64,000 nucleotides of DNA from Acidobacteria bacterium AB60 (GTDB lineage: Bacteria; Acidobacteriota; Terriglobia; Terriglobales; Acidobacteriaceae). The notes beneath the pieces were generated by a model. That model saw only the letters and a list, made by a program, of their open reading frames with translations. It was not told where the DNA came from and ran no database searches. Every line of letters begins with the position of its first letter. The first letter of the stretch is position 1. The stretch covers positions 248,001 through 312,000 of the forward strand of contig VANK01000004.1 of NCBI GenBank assembly GCA_008682415.1, given 5' to 3'. Shown here piece after piece: positions 17,378 to 26,175 of this stretch. The position numbers and the translations under genes were made by a program.

Positions 17378-18526
17378 CTAGACGGCCGCGAGTGCCTGGT
17401 TTAGATCAGCAATGAGATCTTCTTTGTCCTCAATGCCGATGGAGAGGCGGATGCGCCCTTCGGTGATGCCCATTTCGGCGCGCTCTTCAGCGGAGACGGA
17501 GCCGTGGGTGGTAGTGGCAGAGTGCGAAGCCAGGGATTCGACGCCACCGAGGGACTCGGCATTGAGGAAGATCTTGATGGCCGCGAGGAACCTAGCTGCA
17601 TTTTCCCGCGATCCGATATCAAAGCTCATCATGGAGCCAAAGCCCTTCTGTTGACGCTGCGCCAGTTCGTGCTGGGGATGAGTCTGGAGGCCCGGGTAAT
17701 GGAGCTTGCTGACTTTGGGATGCTTGGAGAGGAAATCGGCCACCGCGCGGCCGTTCTCTTCGTGCTGGCGGATGCGCAGGGGCATGGTGCGGATTCCGCG
17801 CAGGACCAGGTAACACTCGAAGGGCGACATGATTCCCCCGGCGGCCTTCTGGATGAAGCAGAAGCGCTCCTTGTGTTCCGGCGTGGAGCCGATGAGCGCG
17901 CCGCCGATGCCGTCGGAGTGGCCGTTCAGATACTTGGTGGTGGAGTGCATGACGATGTCCGCGCCGAGGGCGAGGGGGCTCTGCAGAACGGGCGACATGA
18001 AGGTGTTGTCGACGCTCACTTCGATGCCCTTGGCGTGCGCCACTTTGCTGATTGCGGTGATGTCGCTGAGGACCATCAAGGGATTGCTGGGTGTTTCCAG
18101 ATGCACCAGCCTGGTGTTGGGCCTGATGGCGGCAGCGACGGCGTCTACGGAATCGGTGTTCACGTATTCGATGTCGATGCCGTAGTGGCGGACGACTTGA
18201 TTGAAGAGACGCGCGGTGCCGCCGTAGACGTCTTTGGAGCAGATGATGTGATCACCGGCGCGGAGCTGCGCGACGAGCGCGGCGATGGCCGCCATGCCGC
18301 TGGTGAAGGCGTGCCCGCTTTGGCCCCCCTCGAGTTGGGCCAAAGCGGATTCCAGGCGGTCGCGGGTGGGATTGCCGGCACGGGAGTAGTCCCACCCGCG
18401 ATCGGTGCCGACGCCGGTAAGCTCGAAGGTCGAGGAGAGGTACAGGGGCACGTTGACGGCGCCGGTGAGGGGATCGGGGTGCTGGCCGGCGTGGACGGCA
18501 AGGGTGTCGTACTTGTACTGGGGCAT
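17378..18526 (-). CDS. PLP-dependent cystathionine gamma-synthase / lyase
   Basis: 382 residues, the usual length for Cys/Met metabolism PLP enzymes. Visible features are YSRAGNPTRDRLESALAQLE, the substrate/PLP segment GHAFTSGMAAIAAL, VHLETPSNPL, the cofactor aspartate in VDNTFMSP and the Schiff-base lysine K198 in HSTTKYLNGHSD. The C-terminal SLGGVESLASHSATTTHGSV is the signature of cystathionine gamma-synthases and gamma-lyases. The sequence does not distinguish forward from reverse trans-sulfuration or a beta-lyase role, so no symbol is given. The ATG at 18526 lacks a strong ribosome site. Confidence 0.92.
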   Translation of the reverse strand: MPQYKYDTLAVHAGQHPDPLTGAVNVPLYLSSTFELTGVGTDRGWDYSRAGNPTRDRLESALAQLEGGQSGHAFTSGMAAIAALVAQLRAGDHIICSKDVYGGTARLFNQVVRHYGIDIEYVNTDSVDAVAAAIRPNTRLVHLETPSNPLMVLSDITAISKVAHAKGIEVSVDNTFMSPVLQSPLALGADIVMHSTTKYLNGHSDGIGGALIGSTPEHKERFCFIQKAAGGIMSPFECYLVLRGIRTMPLRIRQHEENGRAVADFLSKHPKVSKLHYPGLQTHPQHELAQRQQKGFGSMMSFDIGSRENAARFLAAIKIFLNAESLGGVESLASHSATTTHGSVSAEERAEMGITEGRIRLSIGIEDKEDLIADLNQALAAV

Positions 18527-18625
18527 GAAGAGAAGCAGCTCCTAGCTTTTAGCTCTTGGCTCCTAGCTTATCTTGGCGGGCGCTTGTCTCATGGCGTGGA
18601 GTGGCCGAGTGGCAAAAAACGGGTG

Positions 18626-21004
18626 TTAAGCGGTCTTTTTGGGCGTTTGAGTGAGCAGATTTTTGATGGAATCGGCGCCAAAACCGAGAGCCACGACCGC
18701 GATGGTCCCAGCGAGGAAGTCGAGCTTGCGTAACTGGTCGATGGCACCGGCTTCAATGCCGGCGAGGGCCACGCCGAACGCCAGCAGGAACCGAACGATC
18801 TCAACCCATACCCGTGATTTTCCCGGGCGCTTGTGGGGATCGAGCTTGATCTTCTCGTGAATTCTGGCTGCCATGGAGACGTCGTGCTGTTTTTGCACGG
18901 TTACGGTGATCCAGGTGGTGAAACCGCGGCGCCCACGCCGGCGCTTGTCTTTCCACTTTCTCCAGCGCCTGGAAAGCCAGGAATCCTGTTGCTTCTCCTG
19001 TTTGGAGTCGTGGCTGTGGTGCTTGTGGGCGGCGATCTTCTCCACGTCGTCAACGTCCCAGCCAAGAGGGATCTCGGGTTCGTTTCCAATGAAGTAGTGA
19101 CAGACCCTGGAGCCCTCTTCGACCAGATCGCCGGGGAAGGTCCAGCGGAAGCCGAGGCAACTGAGGGCGGCGGCGTTGCGGAAGTGTGGGTTGTCGAAGT
19201 CGACCGAGAAGTAGATGGGGAGATAGGGGCGGGCTCTCTGGGTATCGAAGACGATGCGGGCAGCCGGCTTCTTGTCGACCTCCCGCTTCCAGAGCCCCTC
19301 GATGATGTCCTCTTCATAGACGTTCTCGCGCATTTCCTGAACAAGAATGCGGGCTTCACGAAGAGCCTTCCAGGAGAGAGTGCCGAGGAGGTCGATGAGG
19401 CGGCACTCGCGGGCGAGGAGACGCTCTGCCGCTTCTTTTCCGGCGGTCGGGCACTCCTTGGTTGCGCCTTTGGCGATGGTAGCGCGGACCAGGGCATAGT
19501 CCAGCAGGATGTGGCCGGCGGCGATGGCGTGATCGATGGCGAAGAGCATGGGAGGAACGATGTTCGCCGGGTCATCGAAGGCGAACGTGAAGACCATGAA
19601 GACGCCGGTGAGTGCAGCTTCGAGGTCCGGATAGAGGTCTTTGGGGAAGATGCCGAGGCGGGTCTTCAACTCTTTGAAGTTGGCAGCGACCCGCTTGCTC
19701 TGCTGGCCGGTATCGGCTAGGGCATCCATCTCGGCATCGGCCTTGGCGAGGAGGGTATTGGCCTCGTTGAGGACGTCCTCGGGGAGGGTGAAGGAATGGA
19801 GCTGTTCGGTGGCCGACTGCAGGACCTGGTCGACGAGGTCAGTAGCGGAGGGGGGCGCAGAGGCAGAGATCTCTTCGAAGCGACGGCGCAGCTGATCGGT
19901 CTTTTCCGCCAGAGTGAGGCGCAGGTCGAGGCGAGCAACATCGATGGCGACGGCGTCGACCTTTTCGGCGATGGAGAGCGAGTACCAAGTGGCGTCCTTG
20001 AGGGCAAACTCGATTTTTTTGCGCTCCAGCCGGAGCAGGACGCGCACATAGGAATCGACGCGATAGCTGACGCTGCTGGTGCGGTCGGCGAGGCGGGCGA
20101 GCTGCTTCTCGAAGGCGATCCTCTTGAGCATGTTGGGGAGGATGGAGTTGGCCAACAAGGACAAGGCTCCGCCGATGAACAGAAAGAACATGACGTACAC
20201 GGCGAAGAGCGTCTCGGTGGTTTCAGGTCCGAGACGATTCATGCGGAGCGTGACCGGAATGGGGTGGAGGTCAAAGAGGCGGGGGTCGACTCCGGAGGAG
20301 GTGTGCGGTCTCAGGAGCAGAACGCCGGAGCGAGTGGCGGGGCGGAAGAAGTCGATGGGGGTATAGACCTCGGCCGTGGGCGAGAGAACGATGCGGGACT
20401 GGCTGTCCGGCGGGAGGATGGTCATGCCGCTGCCCTCTTGAGTTCCGCCGACGAGGAAGCGCCAATCGAGCGCGAGGTAATCTTTGCCACTATTTTTCAG
20501 CGGGATCACGGCGCTCTTGGCAAAGGTGAATTCGAGGGGCTGGTCGGGGGTGCCGCGACCGTCCAGGGCGACGTTGAGGGGGGTATCCACGGCCACGGCG
20601 CGGACGGCACCGAGGAGATTTCCCCCGTTATAGAGAGGAGCATCGACGCTCAGAGCGCCGGAAATACCGCTGAGATCGACTGCGATTTCGAGGGATTGCC
20701 CGGGGGCGAGCACGGGGGGAAGATCGCCGCCGCTTTCCAGGACAAAGGAGGTTTTGGGCTGCTCGACGCGAGAGCGGGAGGTCTCGTCAACGAAGAGGCC
20801 CACACTCAGCTTCAAGGGCTGGGGGGATGGGCTGGTATTGGACAGCTTGAGTCGTCCGATCCCGGAGCCGCTGCGAACCACCACCGGTTGCGAGGCGACG
20901 AGCTTGATCTGCGCTACCGCCGGGAGACACAGGGTGGCAAGGAGGAGGGCGACGATGGCGGAGAATGCAGGACGCAAGAACGCAGGAGCGCTCGTCAGGA
21001 ACAT
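18626..21004 (-). CDS. Large membrane protein of unrecognised family
   Basis: 792 residues from the ATG at 21004 (an in-frame TTG at 21040 is possible). Order of parts: a signal peptide ending near LCLPAVAQ (about 32); an extracytoplasmic beta-rich region to about residue 265; a membrane helix (FAVYVMFFLFIGGALSLLAN, about 275-295); a long charged alpha-helical region with coiled-coil character (about 300-560); a strand-rich segment with LGFRWTF and CHYF that resembles a degenerate PKD/Ig-like module (about 620-665); a strongly basic stretch RRWRKWKDKRRRGRRG; and a C-terminal pair of membrane helices ending in FGADSIKNLL. I recognise no catalytic motif. It is monocistronic and distinct from its neighbours. 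Confidence 0.85.
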   Translation of the reverse strand: MFLTSAPAFLRPAFSAIVALLLATLCLPAVAQIKLVASQPVVVRSGSGIGRLKLSNTSPSPQPLKLSVGLFVDETSRSRVEQPKTSFVLESGGDLPPVLAPGQSLEIAVDLSGISGALSVDAPLYNGGNLLGAVRAVAVDTPLNVALDGRGTPDQPLEFTFAKSAVIPLKNSGKDYLALDWRFLVGGTQEGSGMTILPPDSQSRIVLSPTAEVYTPIDFFRPATRSGVLLLRPHTSSGVDPRLFDLHPIPVTLRMNRLGPETTETLFAVYVMFFLFIGGALSLLANSILPNMLKRIAFEKQLARLADRTSSVSYRVDSYVRVLLRLERKKIEFALKDATWYSLSIAEKVDAVAIDVARLDLRLTLAEKTDQLRRRFEEISASAPPSATDLVDQVLQSATEQLHSFTLPEDVLNEANTLLAKADAEMDALADTGQQSKRVAANFKELKTRLGIFPKDLYPDLEAALTGVFMVFTFAFDDPANIVPPMLFAIDHAIAAGHILLDYALVRATIAKGATKECPTAGKEAAERLLARECRLIDLLGTLSWKALREARILVQEMRENVYEEDIIEGLWKREVDKKPAARIVFDTQRARPYLPIYFSVDFDNPHFRNAAALSCLGFRWTFPGDLVEEGSRVCHYFIGNEPEIPLGWDVDDVEKIAAHKHHSHDSKQEKQQDSWLSRRWRKWKDKRRRGRRGFTTWITVTVQKQHDVSMAARIHEKIKLDPHKRPGKSRVWVEIVRFLLAFGVALAGIEAGAIDQLRKLDFLAGTIAVVALGFGADSIKNLLTQTPKKTA

Positions 21005-21166
21005 GGGGGATTTTTCAGTCCTCGATCTGTATCGTGGCAAGGGCTAACGGAACGTGTCAGGAATCAGGCAGGGACGGGGAAGAGACGGCAGCAGGTACAG
21101 AGTGATGTCTTTAACAGCTGATCGAATCACCAGCATTGTACGCGGCGGGCTGAGAGAAGGGCGATT

Positions 21167-22255
21167 CTATTCTGACTGGGGCTGCACGGATTTTTTGGGC
21201 TTCCGAACGATGGGGAAGTAGCCGGTGCGGGTCCGGACGCTGAGTTTGCCCGTGCCTTTTTCCTCGGCAGTCACCTGGACGCGCCGGAAGCCCGGCTCCG
21301 AGCTGGGCTTGGTGGAGTGGTAGACGATGGTGTATTGGCTGCGAATGTCCCGAGCCACCTCGGCGGCGATCTGGTCCACCTGCTCCAGGGACTTGGGGAA
21401 GAAGGCGATTCCGCCCGTCTCGGTGGAGAGCATTTCGAGAGCGCGGCGGGCATGTCGCACTTCAGAGCGGCTCATTTCGTCGCCGAAGAGCAGGCCGATG
21501 GAGTAGATAACGGGGCCGGAGAGCTGCTGGACGCGGCGTATGGTCTGCTCGAGGTTGAGGGTGGAGGCGTTGTCTTCGCCGTCGGTGATGAGCACCAGGA
21601 CCTGCTTGGGGCGCTTACCGTCCATGGCCAGCTTGTCGGCAGAGGCGACAACGGCGTCATAGAGGGCGGTGCCGCCGCGGGACTCGATGTGGCTCAAGCC
21701 CTCGCGGAGCTTGTTGACGCTGGAGGTGAACTCCTGGTCGATGAAGGCCTCGTCGGAGAAGTTCACGACGAAGGCTTCGTCCTGGGGGTTCGAGGCTTCA
21801 ATCAGATCCAGAGCGCTCTTGTTCACGGCGGGACGTTTGCGCGACATCGAACCTGAATTGTCGACGACGAGGGCGATGGAGACCGGCAAGTCGGAGTGCT
21901 GGAAGCTGATGATGTTTTGCTTTACGCCGTCTTCGAAGACCTGAAAGCTGTCTTTGGTGAGGGTCTGGACGAGGTGGCCGCGTTCATCGACGACGCTCGC
22001 CGGGAGCACGACTTCTTCGACATCGGTGTGGAGGATGAAGCCGCTGCCCTCTTTTTGCACACCCTCCCGGGGCTGGGACGGGGCGTTACCGTCGGGGGAG
22101 CGCACGGGGTCACGATCCACCGTGAGGGGTGGGGGCTGCTGCGCCGGCGCCGTCGTCCGGGGGGGTTGTTGTGCTGCGGAGACGAGAGCCACTCCGGCGA
22201 AGGCGATCGCCAGGAGAGCGTTATTGCAATGGCGCATAGTAGCCGGTGCGTGCAT
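21167..22255 (-). CDS. VWFA-related protein (acidobacterial type), intact metal site
   Basis: 362 residues; the ATG at 22255 overlaps the end of the preceding VWFA gene by 35 bp (ATG at 22237 is an alternative start). A signal peptide (HCNNALLAIAFAGVALVSA) precedes a P/Q-rich linker, a segment with DVEEVVLPASVVDERGHLV typical of the family, and a von Willebrand A domain. The MIDAS motif DxSxS is intact in VVDNSGSM, with GGTALYDAV and ITDGEDNAS supplying the other loops. Such proteins are abundant in Acidobacteria and are presumed to be secreted adhesion or binding proteins. Overlap with the upstream gene implies coupled translation. Confidence 0.88.
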   Translation of the reverse strand: MHAPATMRHCNNALLAIAFAGVALVSAAQQPPRTTAPAQQPPPLTVDRDPVRSPDGNAPSQPREGVQKEGSGFILHTDVEEVVLPASVVDERGHLVQTLTKDSFQVFEDGVKQNIISFQHSDLPVSIALVVDNSGSMSRKRPAVNKSALDLIEASNPQDEAFVVNFSDEAFIDQEFTSSVNKLREGLSHIESRGGTALYDAVVASADKLAMDGKRPKQVLVLITDGEDNASTLNLEQTIRRVQQLSGPVIYSIGLLFGDEMSRSEVRHARRALEMLSTETGGIAFFPKSLEQVDQIAAEVARDIRSQYTIVYHSTKPSSEPGFRRVQVTAEEKGTGKLSVRTRTGYFPIVRKPKKSVQPQSE

Positions 22256-23303
22256 GAACGGTAAGCGGCGGAAGCCCCTGCGGTGGAGTCAGCTTGACCT
22301 TAACTTTACGCCACTTGCCGTCGCGATGCATCTCCTTGGGCGTATAACCGATGACGTACTGGTTGCGCAGCTCGGTCGAAATCTTCTCAGCGATGTCGCT
22401 CATTTCGCTTAGATCGTCGACCCGGAACATGCGGCCGCCAGTCTCTTCGCAGAGTTCGTTCAGGAGTAGCGGACCGGTGCGTTCTTCAGGAGTGGCGGCG
22501 TAGGCGTCGAAGATACCGATGGAATAGATCTCGACGTCGGATTCGCGGACCTGAGAACGAACTTCTCCCTCGGTGTAACGGGAGCGGTTGTCGCCGCCGT
22601 CGGAGACGACGAGCAGGGCCTTGCGTTCGTGCCGGGCGTCCTTCATTTTGGCTACACCGTAGTAAATCGCGTCGAGCAGGGCGGTGCGATGGCCGCTGCG
22701 GACGGTGGCCAGCCGGGCCTGGATATCCTCAACAGAGCTGGTGAAGTCCTCAATCAACTCGGGGCGGTCGTTGAACCCTATGACGAAAAACTCGTCCTGG
22801 GGATTGGCTGTTTTGATGAACTGAAGGATCGACTCGCGGGCGCGGATGAGTTTGGAGGTCATGGATCCGGAGAGGTCAAAGATGATGCCGATGGAGACGG
22901 GCGCGTCCTCGCTGGCGAAGGTCTTGATCTTCTGCTCTCCATTGTTCTCGAAGATTCTGAAGTCCTCCTGTTCAAGGCCGGTCACGAGCCGGTTCATTGG
23001 GTCGGTGACGGTAATGGGGACGAGGACGAGATCAACATTCATGCGAATGACGCTACCGGGCCGCACCTTGCCGGCGGCGTCTCCGCCTTCGAGGGGGGCG
23101 GCTTCGGCGCCTTTGGGTTCGGAGGTGTTTCCGGAACTGGTGGAACTTGGGGGCGGTACGTGAACCCGGTTCAATGGATCGTCCTGGGCGCGCAAGGCAG
23201 ATGGCGGCAACAACAGGGCGGCCAGAACCACGCAGGCAGGACCTGCGGAGCGGGGCAGAGGCCCGCTTCGAAACAAGTTCGAGGGGAGAATAGACAAGTT
23301 CAT
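22221..23303 (-). CDS. VWFA-related protein (acidobacterial type), intact metal site
   Basis: 360 residues from the ATG at 23303. A signal sequence (AGPACVVLAALLLPPSALRA) is followed by a low-complexity linker (PPPSSTSSGNTSEPKG), the family strand DLVLVPITVTDPMNRLVTGL and a VWA domain with MIDAS FDLSGSMTSK. The later loops HRTALLDAIYY and VVSDGGDNRS are present. It heads a two-gene unit with the second VWFA gene. Its start faces the DUF1015 gene across about 215 bp, so the two operons diverge from a shared promoter region. Confidence 0.88.
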   Translation of the reverse strand: MNLSILPSNLFRSGPLPRSAGPACVVLAALLLPPSALRAQDDPLNRVHVPPPSSTSSGNTSEPKGAEAAPLEGGDAAGKVRPGSVIRMNVDLVLVPITVTDPMNRLVTGLEQEDFRIFENNGEQKIKTFASEDAPVSIGIIFDLSGSMTSKLIRARESILQFIKTANPQDEFFVIGFNDRPELIEDFTSSVEDIQARLATVRSGHRTALLDAIYYGVAKMKDARHERKALLVVSDGGDNRSRYTEGEVRSQVRESDVEIYSIGIFDAYAATPEERTGPLLLNELCEETGGRMFRVDDLSEMSDIAEKISTELRNQYVIGYTPKEMHRDGKWRKVKVKLTPPQGLPPLTVHARTGYYAPLQ

Positions 23304-23402
23304 ACCGCAGCACCAATTAAGTAGTGAGTGATGGTAGCACGGCGGACGCGACCCGCGTTTGACTTTCCTTCCGCTGCTCGCATCACGTTGTAGCGCAACA
23401 CC

Positions 23403-23430
23403 CTGACCCGCGCCGGTGCTGGGATACAAT
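23403..23430 (+). promoter_or_regulatory. Candidate promoter for the DUF1015-amidase-GerMN-murI run
   Basis: CTGACC (23403-23408), a 16-bp spacer and TACAAT (23425-23430) resemble sigma-70 -35/-10 elements about 88 bp upstream of the DUF1015 ATG. This is a sequence match only. Confidence 0.4.
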
Positions 23431-23517
23431 CGAGGCTGGAACATCAGTTCGCGCGGCAGCAAGCAGGACCGCATTGATTGAGCTGCTGCCCGTTCCAATC
23501 GGAGCACGTCTTTCCGC

Positions 23518-24843
23518 ATGGCCACTGTCTATCCCTTTCGCGCCTGGAGATACAATTCGGGCACTATCCGGTTGGCGGATGTTGTGACCCAACCGTATGA
23601 CAAGATTTCCCCGGCCATGCAGCAGGCTTACTACCAAAAAAGTCCAAATAACCTGGTCCGAATCATTCTCGGCCTGCCTGAACTCTTCGATGCCGAACGA
23701 GGAGAAAGCGTATATTCTCGGGCGGCACGGGACTTTCGGTCCTGGCGCGAACAGGGTGTACTGATCCAGGAGAAGACGCCTTGCATCTACGCCTACGCGC
23801 AGCGATTCCGGGACCCAGCGAACGGCGATACGAAGGAGCGGCGCGGCTTCATCGCCCTGGGAAAGCTCCACGAGTACGCGGACGGCGTGATCTTCCGCCA
23901 TGAACAGACGCTCACGAAGCCAAAAAGTGATCGCCTGAACCTTTTGCGGGCGACGCGGGCGCATTTCGGACAGATTTTCATGCTTTACTCCGACCCGGCG
24001 GGCAGCGTTGACGCGATTCTCTACGACGGAAACGGGGCGCCGGACGCGGAGGTAATGGACGAATACGGGGTGGAACACAGGTTGTGGCGAATCAGCGACC
24101 CAGCTGCGATACGACTGCTGGTGACCGCCATGGCGGATAAGAAGTTGATCATTGCCGATGGGCACCACCGCTATGAAACGGCGCTTGCCTATGCGAAGGA
24201 ACACCCGTCGGCTCCCGTGCACAAGGCCGAGTTGAGCGCCACGCAGCTGCCGCACCCCTCGGGCCCCGAGGCGGCCGTGATGATGACGTTCGTGAACATG
24301 GATGCAGAGGGCCTGGTGATCTTGCCGACGCATCGGGTGCTCCATCATCTGCAATCTTTCGCCACACGTGATTTCGCCAAGGCCGCGGAGGCCTACTTCT
24401 CAGTCACGCCGCTGCCGGGCACCGAGCCAGCGTCATATCTGGATGCCCTGCGCGGCCAGCCCGGGACGGCGTTCGTGGCAGTGACGCGCGAGAGCGCATT
24501 CTTACTTCGAGCCAAGCCAGAAGCGGTCGAAGCCGCTCTCCCGAACATACCGGAACGGCAGCGCCGCCTCGACCTGACCCAGTTACACGCACTCGTTCTG
24601 GAGGGGTTGTTGGGGCTGAGTGCGGAGCAGGTCCGCGAACAAACCAATATTCGGTATCTGCGAGACGCGGCGGAGGCGGTGGAGCAGGTGCGGCGCAATG
24701 AGGCGGAGGTAGCCTTCCTGACCAATCCGGTGACGCTAGAGCAGTTGAAGGAAGTTGCTTTCGCCGGCGAAGTGATGCCGCAGAAGTCCACGGACTTCTA
24801 CCCAAAATTGCTGAGCGGTCTTACGATTTATGCGCTGGATTGA
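23518..24843 (+). CDS. DUF1015 family protein
   Basis: 441 residues. The N-terminus, VYPFRAWRYNSGTIRLADVV, followed by TQPYDKISPAMQQAYYQKSP, is the hallmark of DUF1015. The conserved IADGHHRYETAL motif is present near residue 212 and NMDAEGLVILPTHRV near 259. The biochemical role of this family is not established; the family is best known as a neighbour of serine-biosynthesis genes. Here it overlaps the amidase gene by 14 bp and heads a cell-wall cluster. Confidence 0.93.
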   Translation: MATVYPFRAWRYNSGTIRLADVVTQPYDKISPAMQQAYYQKSPNNLVRIILGLPELFDAERGESVYSRAARDFRSWREQGVLIQEKTPCIYAYAQRFRDPANGDTKERRGFIALGKLHEYADGVIFRHEQTLTKPKSDRLNLLRATRAHFGQIFMLYSDPAGSVDAILYDGNGAPDAEVMDEYGVEHRLWRISDPAAIRLLVTAMADKKLIIADGHHRYETALAYAKEHPSAPVHKAELSATQLPHPSGPEAAVMMTFVNMDAEGLVILPTHRVLHHLQSFATRDFAKAAEAYFSVTPLPGTEPASYLDALRGQPGTAFVAVTRESAFLLRAKPEAVEAALPNIPERQRRLDLTQLHALVLEGLLGLSAEQVREQTNIRYLRDAAEAVEQVRRNEAEVAFLTNPVTLEQLKEVAFAGEVMPQKSTDFYPKLLSGLTIYALD

Positions 24844-25546
24844 GTGCGGGGGACGGCTCGTCACCGGGGCTGCTGCCGCTGTTGTTTTGAGTACGGGCAT
24901 CAACGCGCAACAGCCGACGGCACCGGCGCAACCGACAGTGACCGCGCCGCAGAGCCGGTTTGTGGTGGTGGTGGACGCCGCACACGGCGGAGATGACACC
25001 GGGGGCCATCTCAATGATGGACAGTTGGAAAAGAGCGCAACGCTTGCGATGAGTGTCCGACTTCGATCGCTTCTGAGCGCGCGCGGCATCCAGGTGGTGA
25101 CGACGCGAGAGTCGGACCAGTCACTGACCCCTGACCAGAGAGCCGACATAGCCAACCGTGCACGGGCACAGGCGTGCATCAGCCTGCACGCGGCAGAGAC
25201 CGGATCAGGCACCCACCTCTTCGCCTCTTCGCTGGGGTCCTCGAGCGTTGCTAAATTCATGCCGTGGAAGACGGCTCAATCCAGTTTTGTGACGCGGAGC
25301 CTTGCCCTGGCGGGAGTGCTGAACTCGGCGCTGACCCATGGGGGCACACCGGTCACGCTGGGTCGGACAGCCCTGCCGGGTATCGACAGCATGGCCTGCC
25401 CTGCGGTCGTGGTGGAACTGGCGCCCGCACGCGACGCGGACAAGAAGACGACCTCGGAGCCCGACGACTTGAACTATCAGGCACAGATTGCCGCCACTCT
25501 GGCCGCTGCGATTCTGGAGTGGCGGGTTGAGGGGCACCAACCGTGA
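24830..25546 (+). CDS. N-acetylmuramoyl-L-alanine amidase (Amidase_3)
   Basis: 238 residues with a signal sequence (GAAAAVVLSTGINAQ). This zinc amidase cleaves the bond between muramic acid and the stem peptide in the periplasm. The metal-binding residues fit VVVDAAHGGDDTG (first His), a glutamate in GQLEKSATLAMSVRLRSLL and SLHAAE (second His), with the catalytic glutamate in VVVELAP. The family's usual Asn after the second His region is changed. The start overlaps the DUF1015 stop by 14 bp and the stop overlaps the next gene's GTG, so expression is coupled. Confidence 0.88.
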   Translation: MRWIECGGRLVTGAAAAVVLSTGINAQQPTAPAQPTVTAPQSRFVVVVDAAHGGDDTGGHLNDGQLEKSATLAMSVRLRSLLSARGIQVVTTRESDQSLTPDQRADIANRARAQACISLHAAETGSGTHLFASSLGSSSVAKFMPWKTAQSSFVTRSLALAGVLNSALTHGGTPVTLGRTALPGIDSMACPAVVVELAPARDADKKTTSEPDDLNYQAQIAATLAAAILEWRVEGHQP

Positions 25547-26175
25547 TCTCCCGAGCGCAGACGGTGCTGCTGATCCTGCTGGTTGTGGCATCCCTGACCA
25601 TGGCTGCGGTGCTGTTCCGCATGCGGGAGCGCGCCCATGAGCGACTGCTCGCAGGCCAGGACTCGGCGCCCACGCAGGCCCCCTCGGTGACGGCGCCGGA
25701 GCAGGCCACGCTGATGGTGGCCAATGATGATGACAATTCCCTTCGCGGGGAGGTCTATTCGCTCCCTCTGCCCTCGGATCCCGGCGCACGCGCGCGCGCC
25801 GTACTTGGCAAGCTGCTGGATCTGTATGCAGCCCAGGATTCGAATCATCCGATCGCCGGCGGGGCAGCCTCTGTCGCGCAAGTCTTCCTGCTTGCGGCCC
25901 AAGGCGGCAAGGCAGTATCTGCCGGACAGAATGAGCCACAGCTGGCTGTGGTGAATCTCAAGAGCAGTTTTGTGGCATCGCACCCTTCCGGCCTGGAGAC
26001 GGAGTCGCTGACCGTTCTGTCGATTTGTGGCACGCTGCACGCCAATCTTCCCCGGGTGACGCAGGTGCGCTTTCTGGTGGATGGAGAGGTGAGGCCGTCG
26101 CTGGCTGGTCACGCAGACCTGACGCGAACGTACTTGACTTCGGACGCAGTGCCGGCGGATTTGGCTCATCCATGA
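25543..26175 (+). CDS. GerMN-domain lipoprotein-like or membrane-anchored protein
   Basis: 210 residues from GTG at 25543, overlapping the amidase stop (GTGA). One N-terminal membrane anchor (VLLILLVVASLTMAAVLF) is followed by a linker and a GerMN domain: VYSLPLPSDPGARARAVLGKLL, LAVVNLKSSFVASHPSG, ESLTVLSICGTLHANLPRVTQVRFLVDG. GerMN domains are found next to amidases in spore and cell-wall systems and are thought to bind or assist peptidoglycan processing. The position directly between an amidase and glutamate racemase agrees with that. There is no lipobox cysteine, so it is anchored by the helix. Confidence 0.82.
   Translation: MISRAQTVLLILLVVASLTMAAVLFRMRERAHERLLAGQDSAPTQAPSVTAPEQATLMVANDDDNSLRGEVYSLPLPSDPGARARAVLGKLLDLYAAQDSNHPIAGGAASVAQVFLLAAQGGKAVSAGQNEPQLAVVNLKSSFVASHPSGLETESLTVLSICGTLHANLPRVTQVRFLVDGEVRPSLAGHADLTRTYLTSDAVPADLAHP

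Noticed and set aside
17504..18733. Long plus-strand frame opposite the trans-sulfuration gene
   Set aside because: The peptide is Gly/Asp/Val-rich with no recognisable domain, while the opposite strand is a clear PLP enzyme with its active-site lysine.
19796..21121. Long plus-strand frame opposite the 792-residue membrane protein
   Set aside because: Low-complexity Gly/Glu/Asp-rich shadow. The minus-strand frame has a signal peptide and organised membrane helices.
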